From assembly GCA_021768185.1 (NCBI GenBank), contig JAETNP010000018.1, positions 1 through 58,391 on the forward strand: 58,391 nt of DNA, written 5' to 3'. The position numbers were made by a program, and so were the translations under genes. This document shows, in pieces, positions 25,130 to 33,863 of this stretch. The notes beneath the pieces were generated by a model. It had not been told where the DNA came from. It saw nothing but the letters and a program-made list of their open reading frames with translations, and did no database searches. Position 1 is the first letter of the stretch, and each line of letters opens with the position of its first letter. This DNA comes from Oscillospiraceae bacterium. Its GTDB lineage: Bacteria; Bacillota; Clostridia; Oscillospirales; Oscillospiraceae.

Positions 25130-26050
25130 ATGGAAGCGTTCCGTCTGGAGCAGTTTTGGTTTACACTGCTGCACAGCAGCGACCTCCGGGAGCTGTGGCA
25201 TCCGGAATTAGAGCTTGTGTTCCTTTTGCAGGGTACTGGCCGGGTCTATTTCTCGGATTTGAAAACGACCTATACCCTGCGGGAAAAGGACATTTTCGCC
25301 GTAAACAGCTTCGAGGTGCAGTCCTTTGAGCTGGACGAGGACGCCGCCGCGCTGTCCTTTTGGGCAACGCCGGAGTTTGTGGGAAATGTGGCCCCGGAAC
25401 TGCTGAAATATCGGGTCAACTGCCGCTCCTTCCTCTATGTGGAAGAGAAACAGCCGGCCTTTGACGTGCTGCGGCAGGATCTGGCCCGGGCGTTTCAGAC
25501 CGTCAACAAACGGGACAAAAGCGGCGTTTCCTTTTCCAAGAGCAGCGCCGCCGCCATTCTGGAGGACCTGAACCGTTATTTCCTGGACGACAGGCATCCT
25601 CTGGAATACGGCCATGTCCAGCAGACCCTGAGACAGGTCACCCAGTACATCCAGAATCATTACCGGGAAAAGATCACCTTGGAGGATCTGGCGAAGCACA
25701 CCTTTCTGAGTAAGACTTACCTTTCCAGGTGCTTTACCCGGTATCTTGGCATTTCCTTCACCGGCTACCTGGAGCTGCTGCGGCTGTCCCATGCCGCCCG
25801 GCTGCTGGCAGGGCAGGGAACGCTTTCCGGGATCGCCGAAGAAAGCGGCTTCCCCAATGTCAACGCGATGATTCAGGCCTTCAAGCGCTATCGGGGCGTC
25901 ACTCCCGGAGAATACCGCCGCACTTTGAACCGCTGGGGAGAAACCAACTCGAGGTGGGACATGCCGGAGGAAGGCAGCGGCGTATTTGACGCTCTGCTGC
26001 GCTATGCCGCACCCCCGCCGGCCGCGGCCGCGGCGGAGCGTGTTCAGTAA
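25130..26050 (+). CDS. AraC family regulator, N-terminal part of a split AraC-GH39 protein
   Basis: 306 residues, ATG 25130 behind GAGGAG. Cupin-like domain at 1-110 (LWHPELELVFLLQGTGRVYF, YTLREKDIFAVNSFE), AraC helix-turn-helix pair at about 165-265 (ITLEDLAKHTFLSKTYLSRCF, GIAEESGFPNVNAMIQAFKRY, TPGEYRR), then a 40-residue linker. A TAA at 26048-26050 ends it, but the same frame continues directly into a GH39 domain starting 6 nt later. Cupin-AraC-GH39 single proteins of about 800 residues are known in Firmicutes, so the stop probably split such a fusion. It may still work as a stand-alone regulator because the DNA-binding domain is complete. Confidence 0.8.
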   Translation: MEAFRLEQFWFTLLHSSDLRELWHPELELVFLLQGTGRVYFSDLKTTYTLREKDIFAVNSFEVQSFELDEDAAALSFWATPEFVGNVAPELLKYRVNCRSFLYVEEKQPAFDVLRQDLARAFQTVNKRDKSGVSFSKSSAAAILEDLNRYFLDDRHPLEYGHVQQTLRQVTQYIQNHYREKITLEDLAKHTFLSKTYLSRCFTRYLGISFTGYLELLRLSHAARLLAGQGTLSGIAEESGFPNVNAMIQAFKRYRGVTPGEYRRTLNRWGETNSRWDMPEEGSGVFDALLRYAAPPPAAAAAERVQ

Positions 26051-26056
26051 CTGACC

Positions 26057-27565
26057 GTGGACGCCGCCGGGAAAAGAGAGCCCCTGTCCGCCCATTGGAA
26101 GCGCCTTTTGAACGCGGGCTACGCCCGGAGCCTGACAGACGGCGCCATACAGCAGGAGCTGCGCCGGCTGCAGGAGACGGTGGGCTTTGAGTTCCTGCGG
26201 GTCAAGGGCGTTCTGGACGACGACATGTGCCTGCTGCGTCTGGATATGAACGGCGATCCGGTGATCAACTGCGCCTATGTGGACGAGGGCATCGACTTTA
26301 TCCTCTCCCTGGGCGCCAAGCCCATGCTGGAGCTGGGCTTTATGCCCGGGCTCTTAGTCAAAAACGCCGCCGTGCGCTCCATGCGGGGAGGCATCCTCTC
26401 CGCTCCAAAGGATCTGGCCCGCTGGCAGGCGCTGATCACCACGCTGATGACCCATCTGAAGGAGCGATACGGCGAGAGAGCGGTATCCCTGTGGCTGTTC
26501 TCCCCCTGGCTGAATCCGGATTTCATCGACGTGGGCCTTTGCAGCCGGGAGGAATACGGGGACGTCTATGCCGCGTCCTGTCACGCCATCCGGCAGGCCG
26601 TGCCCCAGGCGATGATCGTGGGCCCCGGCAGCGTCAACTTTCCGCTCTACTGGCCCTGGTACCTGGAAATGTGCCGCAGCCGGGACTGTATGCCGGATAT
26701 CCTTTCCTTCCGCAGCTATGCCGCCGTAGGGGAACGGGAAGAAGACGGTATGAAGCTCATCGGCAACAACGAGAGCTTCCCCTTCGCCGTCAGTGAGGAC
26801 GAGAATTTCCTCGCCCATGCCACGGCCGAGATCCGCGCTATCCTGAAGCGGGACGGCCTGGAAAATATGCCGCTGATCCTGGAGGAATGGAGCAACAACA
26901 TCTGGCAGCGGGATCTGTGCAACGACACCTGCTATAAATCCGCCTATCTATTTAAGAACATTCTGGAAAACAACCAAAATCTCGGTGCGATGGGGTACTT
27001 TTCCCTGAATGACCGTCTGGATGAGGTGCCCCCCTCTCCGGAAACCTTTCACGGCGGCTTCGGCCTGTTTACCCAGGACGGCATCCCCAAAAGCGCCTGC
27101 CTTGCCCTGGAGCTGCTTGCGCAGATGGGGGACAAGCTGCTGGGGCAGGGCGACGGGTATCTGATTTCCCAAAAGGGGGAAGAGTTCCAGATCTTTCTCT
27201 ATAACTACAGCCACTACGATCTGCTGTACCGCTACCGCCATGTGGCAAATATCAGCAAAACCGACCGGGATCAGGTCTTTATCCACCGGGAATCCAGGGC
27301 GTACTACATCCGGCTGAAAAATCTTCCGGAGGGAACGTACCAGGTCCGCCGATATGGAATCGTCCGGTCCGGCGGCAGCAGCTATGACGACTGGGTGCGG
27401 ATGGGCGCGCCCAGTCCGCTGGCCCGGGAAGAGCGGGAGCTCCTCCAGCGGCTTGCCTGTCCCCAATACTGCACGGAACAGGTGCCGACAGCAGAGGGTG
27501 AGCTGCACATTCGAGCAAGTCTCGCGCCCCAGGATGTTTGTCTGATTCGGACAAGGAAATCATAG
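26057..27565 (+). CDS. GH39-like domain, C-terminal part of a split AraC-GH39 protein
   Basis: 502 residues counted from GTG 26057; no good ribosome binding site is near, so this start is uncertain, and translation would depend on re-initiation 6 nt past the AraC stop or on readthrough. The family opening is present from VDAAGKREPLSAHWKRLLN, with GFEFLRVKGVLDDDM and a TIM barrel. The nucleophile region LILEEWSNN (near residue 280) is kept. The acid/base motif is not: where GH39 enzymes have W-N-E-P-N, this protein reads WLFSPWLNPDF, with Asn in place of Glu. The domain is therefore probably a ligand sensor or dead enzyme, not an active beta-xylosidase. The assignment of the missing Glu rests on a by-eye alignment. 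Confidence 0.72.
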   Translation: MDAAGKREPLSAHWKRLLNAGYARSLTDGAIQQELRRLQETVGFEFLRVKGVLDDDMCLLRLDMNGDPVINCAYVDEGIDFILSLGAKPMLELGFMPGLLVKNAAVRSMRGGILSAPKDLARWQALITTLMTHLKERYGERAVSLWLFSPWLNPDFIDVGLCSREEYGDVYAASCHAIRQAVPQAMIVGPGSVNFPLYWPWYLEMCRSRDCMPDILSFRSYAAVGEREEDGMKLIGNNESFPFAVSEDENFLAHATAEIRAILKRDGLENMPLILEEWSNNIWQRDLCNDTCYKSAYLFKNILENNQNLGAMGYFSLNDRLDEVPPSPETFHGGFGLFTQDGIPKSACLALELLAQMGDKLLGQGDGYLISQKGEEFQIFLYNYSHYDLLYRYRHVANISKTDRDQVFIHRESRAYYIRLKNLPEGTYQVRRYGIVRSGGSSYDDWVRMGAPSPLAREERELLQRLACPQYCTEQVPTAEGELHIRASLAPQDVCLIRTRKS

Positions 27566-27570
27566 AGTGA

Positions 27571-27610
27571 AGGGCAAGATTGCGGAAATCCTCAATTCTT
27601 GCCCTTTTTA
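27571..27610 (+). terminator. intrinsic terminator after the GH39 gene
   Basis: AGGGCAAGA (27571-27579) pairs with TCTTGCCCT (27597-27605), followed by a T-run. Confidence 0.8.
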
Positions 27611-27699
27611 TCATCAATTTATGTGCTCTCCGCAAATCTTTTTCGACGCGCCTTGAAAAAAACGGCAATAAACCCAAGGAAAGTGGAAAGGATATTCTC

Positions 27700-27728
27700 T
27701 TGTTGGAACCAGCCGCGTTTTGTATAAT
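27700..27728 (+). promoter_or_regulatory. promoter of the second GPH-esterase operon
   Basis: TTGTTG (27700-27705), 17 bp, TATAAT (27723-27728), 33 bp before the transporter start. Confidence 0.6.
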
Positions 27729-27760
27729 TAGCACATATCAAGCTAAGGAGGCGGCTTAAT

Positions 27761-29155
27761 ATGAGCAAACATGTACAAACCAAAGTTCCGAAAAGTCAAT
27801 ACACGGAACCCATCAGCTTAGGTGAGAAGATCGCTTACGGCGGCGGCGACCTGGCCAGCAACCTGATCCTGGTGCTGACATCCACCTTCGTCACCTTCTT
27901 CTATACCGACGCGCTGGGCTTAAATGCCGGCATCATCGGCACCATCATGCTCCTGTCCCGCGTATTCGACGGCTTCAGCGACATCTTCATGGGCTTTATC
28001 ATGGACCAGGTAAAGTCCAAACACGGCAAAGCCAGATGTTGGCTGCTGTGGCTTGCAATCCCTATTTCGCTTGCCACCGTGCTGGTCTTTCTGGTCCCCA
28101 ACATTGGTCCTGCGGGGCAGTACATCTTTGTAATTATCACCTATAACCTGGTCACCACCTTCCTGTACACCATGATCAACATCCCCTACGGCGCGCTGAC
28201 CTCCCTGATGACCCGGGATCAGAACCAGCGCACCGTTATCAACGTCTTCCGTATGTTCATGGCGCAGGTGGGCTCCCTGATTATCAACGCGTTCACCCTG
28301 CCCCTCATCAACGCCGTCGGCGGTTCTTCCCACCAGAAGAGCTGGATCATCGTTTCCGTTATCTATGGCGTCATCGCCGCGGCCCTGTTCCTGGCCTGCT
28401 TCTTTAAGACCAAGGAGCGGGTGCAGATCAGCTCCCAGCAGAAGGAGAGCATACCGCTGGGCGAATCCTTCCACCTCATTATGCGGAATAACTACTGGCT
28501 GATCATCGTAGGCGTGTGGGTCGTCACCGCCCTGGGCATGGGGATGGGCATGAGCGTGGGTACCTACTACGCGAAGTACATCCTGGGCGATGAAAACATG
28601 GCTGGATTCCTGACCGCCATTTCTCTGATCCCCACCCTGATCTGCATGATCTTTGTCGCGCCCCTGAGCAAGAAGTTCGGCAAGCGCAATGTCGCGCTGG
28701 TGGGCAGCATCATCAGCGTCCTGGGGCAGGCGCTCATGCTCCTGAATCCCACAAGCTTCGGCTGGCTGATCGTATGCAATGTGGTGAAGGGCATCGGCAG
28801 CGGCGGCCTCACCGGCACTCTGTTCGCCATGGTAGCCGACACCATCGAATACGGTCAGTGGAAGACCGGCAAACGGGTGGAAGGGATGCTCTACTCCAGC
28901 ACCACCTTCGGCGCGAAGATCGGCGCGGGCGCGGGCATGGCCATTGCCATGGGCATCCTTGGCGCTGCGGGCTACGACGGCCTTGCCGCCGTCCAGAACG
29001 CTTCCGCCGTTTCCGCCATCCGCAATCTCTATCTGCTGGCGCCCCTGCCCTTTTTGATCGCACTGCCCATTCTGTATGCGTTCTACAAGCTGGATAAGAT
29101 CTATCCTCAGGTCATGGCTGATCTGGAAAAGCGTGAGCAGAAAGGCAAACTGTAA
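27761..29155 (+). CDS. GPH-family sugar:cation symporter (second copy type)
   Basis: 464 residues, ATG 27761 behind AAGGAGG. Typical GPH layout: EKIAYGGGDLASNLILVLTS in helix 1, SRVFDGFSDIFMGFIMDQVKSKHGKAR in the first cytoplasmic loop (D-G-x-x-D, K-G-K-x-R), and DTIEYGQWKTGKRVEGMLYS in the second half, as in xylosides and glucuronide transporters (XynP/UidB-like). It heads a five-gene operon with two esterases, a PAP2 protein and a GH3 enzyme, so it probably imports an acylated glycoside. Confidence 0.88.
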   Translation: MSKHVQTKVPKSQYTEPISLGEKIAYGGGDLASNLILVLTSTFVTFFYTDALGLNAGIIGTIMLLSRVFDGFSDIFMGFIMDQVKSKHGKARCWLLWLAIPISLATVLVFLVPNIGPAGQYIFVIITYNLVTTFLYTMINIPYGALTSLMTRDQNQRTVINVFRMFMAQVGSLIINAFTLPLINAVGGSSHQKSWIIVSVIYGVIAAALFLACFFKTKERVQISSQQKESIPLGESFHLIMRNNYWLIIVGVWVVTALGMGMGMSVGTYYAKYILGDENMAGFLTAISLIPTLICMIFVAPLSKKFGKRNVALVGSIISVLGQALMLLNPTSFGWLIVCNVVKGIGSGGLTGTLFAMVADTIEYGQWKTGKRVEGMLYSSTTFGAKIGAGAGMAIAMGILGAAGYDGLAAVQNASAVSAIRNLYLLAPLPFLIALPILYAFYKLDKIYPQVMADLEKREQKGKL

Positions 29156-29178
29156 TTCGACATCAGGAGGAAATGAAT

Positions 29179-30735
29179 ATGGTCAAAACTTTCCGTTATG
29201 ACGATGTGCCGGTACTGGAAACCACTTCCGGCAAACTGAAAGGGTATTATTACGACGGCGCGTATATCTTCAAGGGCGTTCCCTACGCCCATGCGGATCG
29301 GTTCCAGATGCCCGCGCCCGCCCGCTGGGAGGGCGTGAAGGACGCGACTTCCTACGGCTTCGTATGTCCCCTGATGGCCCAGGATACCCCCAGCGCCGAG
29401 CTGATGGTGCCCCACCGGTATTGGCCCATGGACGAGCACTGCCAGAACCTGAACATCTGGACGACGGCGCTGGACAAGGACGCCGGGAAGCCAGTGATCG
29501 TCTGGCTCCACGGCGGCGGCTACTTCGCCGGATCTTCCATTGAGCAGACGGCGTATGACGGCCGGAATATGTGCGTGGACGGCGACGTGGTGGTGGTTTC
29601 CGTGAACCACCGGCTGAACATCCTGGGGTATCTGGACCTTTCTCCCTTTGGCGAAAAATATGAAAATTCCGGAAACGCCGGCCACGCCGACATGGTGGCC
29701 GCCCTGCAGTGGGTCCACGACAACATCGCCCTCTTCGGCGGCGACCCGGGCAATGTGACGGTCTTTGGTCAGTCCGGCGGCGGCATGAAAGTGGCCGATC
29801 TGATGCAGATCCCTGCGGCTGACGGCCTGTTCCATAAGGGGCTGATTATGAGCGGCGTGGCGGACGAGCAGCTGATGCCCTCCTGCACGGGAAACGGCGC
29901 CGCCATCGTCGGGGCCATGCTCTCCCAGCTGGGACTGACGGACAAGGATGTGGAAGCCCTGGAGACCATCCCCTATCCCCAACTCGTGCAGGCCTATACG
30001 AAAGCGGCGCCCGCCGTGGCCGCGGCCGGAGGATATGTGGGCGGCGCGCCGGTGGTGAACGACTGGTTCCTGGGGAATCCCCTCCAGCACGGCTTCCGGG
30101 AAACCGCCGGGGAGATCCCCTTGATGATCGGCTCCGTATTCGGAGAATTCGCCTTCGCCCCCGCTCCCTTTGATAAGAAGACCGTTTCCGAGGCGGAAAC
30201 GAAGGCCGCCATTGCCCAGGTCTGCGGAGAACACGCCGGGGAAATGATCGCCGCTTTCCGGGAGGCCTACCCCGGCAAGCATCCATCCGACCTTCTCTTC
30301 CTCGACCGGGTCATGCGCGTCCCCAGCAAGAAGCTGGCCGCCCTTCACGCCCGGTGCGGCAAGGCGGGGACCTACCTGTACAACTTCACCCTGGAGTTCC
30401 CCATGGGCGATAAGATCGCGTGGCACTGCTCTGATATTCCCTTCTTCTTCCACAATACGGACAAGGTGGAGGTCTGCGCCATCCCCGATGTCTCGGAGGA
30501 GCTGGAGGCGAAGATGTTCGGCGCGTTCATGGCCTTCGCCCGCACCGGCGTTCCCACCCAGAAGGATCTGCCCCGGTGGGACGGCGTTACGGAGACGGCG
30601 GAGCCGACCATGATCTTTGACCGGGAGTGCGCCGTTCGCGAAAGGTACGACGATAAGCTGTACGCTCTGATCGACAGCATCCTTCCTCCCTTTAACCTGA
30701 TGGAAATGATGGCAAGCCAGAACGTGCAGCACTAA
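29179..30735 (+). CDS. type B carboxylesterase
   Basis: 518 residues. ATG 29179 is 8 bp from AGGAGG and is preferred to ATG 29173, which is only 2 bp away. It has the alpha/beta hydrolase features of the cholinesterase/ParA family: oxyanion loop WLHGGGYFAGSS near 110, nucleophile Ser199 in FGQSGGG, an acid residue near 315, and the catalytic His in WHCSDIPFFF near 415. The substrate is an ester; placed after a glycoside transporter and before GH3, it probably removes acyl groups from imported glycosides. No signal peptide is seen. Confidence 0.87.
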   Translation: MVKTFRYDDVPVLETTSGKLKGYYYDGAYIFKGVPYAHADRFQMPAPARWEGVKDATSYGFVCPLMAQDTPSAELMVPHRYWPMDEHCQNLNIWTTALDKDAGKPVIVWLHGGGYFAGSSIEQTAYDGRNMCVDGDVVVVSVNHRLNILGYLDLSPFGEKYENSGNAGHADMVAALQWVHDNIALFGGDPGNVTVFGQSGGGMKVADLMQIPAADGLFHKGLIMSGVADEQLMPSCTGNGAAIVGAMLSQLGLTDKDVEALETIPYPQLVQAYTKAAPAVAAAGGYVGGAPVVNDWFLGNPLQHGFRETAGEIPLMIGSVFGEFAFAPAPFDKKTVSEAETKAAIAQVCGEHAGEMIAAFREAYPGKHPSDLLFLDRVMRVPSKKLAALHARCGKAGTYLYNFTLEFPMGDKIAWHCSDIPFFFHNTDKVEVCAIPDVSEELEAKMFGAFMAFARTGVPTQKDLPRWDGVTETAEPTMIFDRECAVRERYDDKLYALIDSILPPFNLMEMMASQNVQH

Positions 30736-30752
30736 AAGAAGGAGGAGAAGAC

Positions 30753-31598
30753 GTGGAAAAGAAAGAACGCCGCATCGTATTCGCCGCCGGCCTTGCCCTG
30801 CTGCTCATTTTTACCTTTACGGACCTGCAGATCTCCATGGCCATCGCGAAAAAGCCCGCCTGGGCAAGAGTGTTTGAGGTGGTGGGCGAGATTCCCTTCA
30901 CGACCCTGACCGCGGCGGCCTGCGCCCTTCTGTTCCGGTTCCGCACGCGGAAGAATACCGCGCTGAACGTCCTGGCGGCGGCGGGCTCCGGGCTGCTGTT
31001 CGCCGCCATCGCCGCCATGGGCGGATTCATGACCTACAACTACCTCCGGGAAAACCTGGCGCATGTGTCCCCGGTGTGGGCGGCAGTGATAGGGCTCGCC
31101 ATCGCGGCCCTGGGTATTTGGATCGCAAGATCCGTACCCGAGGAGAATCGGGCTCTGGCGCTGAAGTACGCCGCCACCGCGCTGCTGTATTTCCTGTTGG
31201 TCATTCTCATCATGAACTCGGTGAAGACCGTCTGGAGCCGGATGCGGTTCCGGGAAATGACCGACCCGGTCAATGAGTTCACCCGCTGGTACCAGATCGT
31301 GCCCCGGGGCGGCTTCAACAACATCTACGCCTCCTTCCCCTCCGGACACTCCATGAACTCCGCCGGGGTGATCCTGCTGATGCTGCTGCCGCCTATGATT
31401 CCGGCGCTGAAAGGCAAGGAAAAGCTGCTACATGTCATCGTCTACATTTGGTGCGCCGTGGTCGGCATCAGCAGGGTGTTTATGGGCGCGCATTTCAGCA
31501 GCGACGTCACCGTGGGCGTGCTGCTGTCCCTTGCCATCTTTGAAGTGCTTCGGAGTATTCTCTACCGCAAAAAGGCACAAGAAAGGACGTTTTTATGA
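30753..31598 (+). CDS. PAP2-family membrane phosphatase
   Basis: 281 residues from GTG 30753 behind AAGGAGGAG. Six or so hydrophobic segments. The phosphatase signature is complete: KTVWSRMRFRE (K-x6-R-P-like block), SFPSGHSMN and SRVFMGAHFSSDV with the catalytic His. It hydrolyses a membrane-associated phosphate ester such as undecaprenyl pyrophosphate or phosphatidic acid. Its place inside a glycoside operon, overlapping the GH3 start by 4 bp, is unusual and its role there is unclear. Confidence 0.85.
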   Translation: MEKKERRIVFAAGLALLLIFTFTDLQISMAIAKKPAWARVFEVVGEIPFTTLTAAACALLFRFRTRKNTALNVLAAAGSGLLFAAIAAMGGFMTYNYLRENLAHVSPVWAAVIGLAIAALGIWIARSVPEENRALALKYAATALLYFLLVILIMNSVKTVWSRMRFREMTDPVNEFTRWYQIVPRGGFNNIYASFPSGHSMNSAGVILLMLLPPMIPALKGKEKLLHVIVYIWCAVVGISRVFMGAHFSSDVTVGVLLSLAIFEVLRSILYRKKAQERTFL

Positions 31599-33862
31599 CA
31601 CGAAAATGGCGATCCCTTGAAAAAGAAGACTACGTTATTATTGAAAACCAAGGGGGCAAAACCCTGGGGCTGGGAAAAAACAGCCGCGTCGCCCTGTTGG
31701 AGGTGGACGGCTGCGCCTTTAAGGACTTCCTGGGCACCGGAGAACTGGCGCCATACGAGGACTGGCGTCTTTCCTATGAAGACCGGGCAAAGGATCTGGC
31801 GGGCAGGCTGTCCATCCGCGACATCGCGGGGCTGATGCTCTACAGCGCCCACCAGCTGATTCCCGCCAAAGGCCCCCTGGCGGCCGCCTTCGGCGGCACC
31901 TACGGAGGGAAATCCTACGAAGAGAGCGGCGCAAAGCCCTGGGCGCTGACGGATCAGCAGAAGAAATTCATTGCGGAAGACAAGATCCGCCACGTCTTGA
32001 TCATGGGCCTGGAAAGCACGGAAGCCACCGTGCGCTGGAACAACCAAATCCAGGCGCTGGCGGAAAGCGACGGCTTCGGCATTCCCGCCAACAACAGCTC
32101 CGATCCCCGCCACGGCGCGGGCTCCATGGCGGAATACATGGGCGTGACCGGAGAGCCCATTTCCAAGTGGGCAAACGGCATTGGCCTTTCCGCCTCCTTT
32201 GACCCGGAGGCCGTCCGGGAATTCGGCGAGATCGGCGCCGCGGAATACCGGGCTCTGGGCATCGCCACCGCCCTGTCCCCTCAGATCGACCTTGCCACCG
32301 AGCCCCGGTGGATGCGGTTTGCGGATACCTTCGGCGAGCACACCCGGATGACCATCGACATGGCCAAGGCCTACTGCGACGGCTTCCAGACTACCAAGGG
32401 CAGCGCCGGTGGGTGGGGCAGCGGCAGCGTCAACACCATGGTCAAGCACTTCCCCGGCGGCGGCTCCGGCGAAGGCGGCCGGGACGCCCACTACGCCTAC
32501 GGCAAGTACGCCGTGTACCCCGGGAACAATTTCCAGGAGCACTTGAAGCCCTTTACCCAGGGCGCTTTCTCCCTGGACGGGCCGACGAAGAAGGCCAGCG
32601 CCGTCATGCCCTACTACACCATTTCCTACGGCGTGGACCAGAAAAACGGGGAAAACGTGGGCAATTCCTACAACCGCTGGCCGATCAACGATCTCCTCCG
32701 GGAGAAGCTGGGCTATGAGGGCGTGGTCTGCACCGACTGGGGCATCACCCACGACATGGGCCCCACGGAGGAGGCTTTCGCCGGAAAGTGCTGGGGTGTG
32801 GAGGGCCTTACCGAGGCCCAGCGGCACTGCAAGGCTCTGGAGGCGGGGGTCGATCAGTTCGGCGGCAATAACGACGCCGGGCCCGTGCTGGAGGCCTACC
32901 GGATGCTGTGTGAAAAGTACGGGGAAGAGGCGGCTGCCGCCCGGTTCCGCCGGTCCGCCTACCGGCTGCTGCTGAACATCTTCCGCACAGGCCTGTTTGA
33001 GAACCCCTACCTGGACCTGGAAACCTCCGAAAAAATCGTGGGCTGTCCGGAGTTTGTGGAAAAGGGCTACCGGTCCCAGCTTCGCTCCATTACCATGCTG
33101 AAAAATAAAAATCATACCCTGCCCCTGGCTTCCCGCAAGAAGGTCTATGTCCCCGACCGGTTTATCCGCTCCTACCTGGACTTCATGAGTATGCCGGCCC
33201 CCGAGCAGGCCGTTACGCCGGCCGGAAAGGCGAGCCTTGCCCAACGCTTCACCCTGGTAGACGCCCCGGAGGAAGCGGACGTGGCGGTGTGCTACCTGGA
33301 ATCCCCCATCAGCATCGGCTACAGCCCGGAGGACCGCAGCCGGGGCGGCAGCGGCTATGTGCCCATCAGCCTCCAATACCGTCCCTATCAGGCGGCAGAC
33401 GCCCGTGAGCACAGCATTGCGGGCGGAGATCCTCTGGAGGAGACCGCCGACCGGAGTTATCGCGGCAAGTGGAACCAGACCGCCAACGAGCAGGACCTGG
33501 ATAACGTCATCGAAACCAAGAGGCGCATGGGAGAGAAACCCGTTATCGCCGTCATCACCCTGAAAAATCCTATGGTCATGGCGGAGCTGGAGCCCTACTG
33601 CGACGCTATTCTGGTGGAATACGGCGTACAGCCCCAGGCGGTGACGGATGTCCTGACAGGGACGTTTACCCCGGAGGGTCTGCTTCCCATCCAGCTGCCC
33701 AAGGATATGTCCACGGTGGAGCGGCAGCAGGAGGACGTCGCCTTCGACATGGAATGCTACCGGGACGGGGAAGGCCATGTCTATGACTTTGGCTTCGGCT
33801 TAAACTTTGAAGGCGTGATCTCCGACGAGAGAACCCTCCGCTATAAAAAGGAGAATGGGTAA
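31595..33862 (+). CDS. GH3 beta-glycosidase
   Basis: 755 residues; the ATG overlaps the PAP2 stop (ATGA). Here the TIM barrel comes first, in the usual order: NSSDPRHGAG, the MVKHFPGGGSGEGGRDAH loop near residue 285, and nucleophile Asp in VCTDWG near 380. The alpha/beta sandwich follows (SITMLKNKNHTLPL, about 490-620) and the protein ends with YDFGFGLNFEG. Resembles beta-glucosidases or beta-xylosidases of intracellular type; no signal peptide. Expected to deglycosylate the substrate brought in by the GPH transporter. Confidence 0.9.
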   Translation: MTRKWRSLEKEDYVIIENQGGKTLGLGKNSRVALLEVDGCAFKDFLGTGELAPYEDWRLSYEDRAKDLAGRLSIRDIAGLMLYSAHQLIPAKGPLAAAFGGTYGGKSYEESGAKPWALTDQQKKFIAEDKIRHVLIMGLESTEATVRWNNQIQALAESDGFGIPANNSSDPRHGAGSMAEYMGVTGEPISKWANGIGLSASFDPEAVREFGEIGAAEYRALGIATALSPQIDLATEPRWMRFADTFGEHTRMTIDMAKAYCDGFQTTKGSAGGWGSGSVNTMVKHFPGGGSGEGGRDAHYAYGKYAVYPGNNFQEHLKPFTQGAFSLDGPTKKASAVMPYYTISYGVDQKNGENVGNSYNRWPINDLLREKLGYEGVVCTDWGITHDMGPTEEAFAGKCWGVEGLTEAQRHCKALEAGVDQFGGNNDAGPVLEAYRMLCEKYGEEAAAARFRRSAYRLLLNIFRTGLFENPYLDLETSEKIVGCPEFVEKGYRSQLRSITMLKNKNHTLPLASRKKVYVPDRFIRSYLDFMSMPAPEQAVTPAGKASLAQRFTLVDAPEEADVAVCYLESPISIGYSPEDRSRGGSGYVPISLQYRPYQAADAREHSIAGGDPLEETADRSYRGKWNQTANEQDLDNVIETKRRMGEKPVIAVITLKNPMVMAELEPYCDAILVEYGVQPQAVTDVLTGTFTPEGLLPIQLPKDMSTVERQQEDVAFDMECYRDGEGHVYDFGFGLNFEGVISDERTLRYKKENG

Positions 33863-33863
33863 T

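Noticed and set aside
26048..26056. Programmed readthrough of the TAA between AraC and GH39
   Set aside because: TAA followed by CTG is not a known readthrough context and no downstream structure stands out. It is left as an open possibility in the finding only.
31562..33778. 738-codon open frame on the minus strand opposite the GH3 gene
   Set aside because: It has Pro/Arg/Gly/His-rich, low-complexity composition and no ribosome binding site. The plus strand encodes a clear GH3 with catalytic motifs. It is a GC-rich codon shadow.
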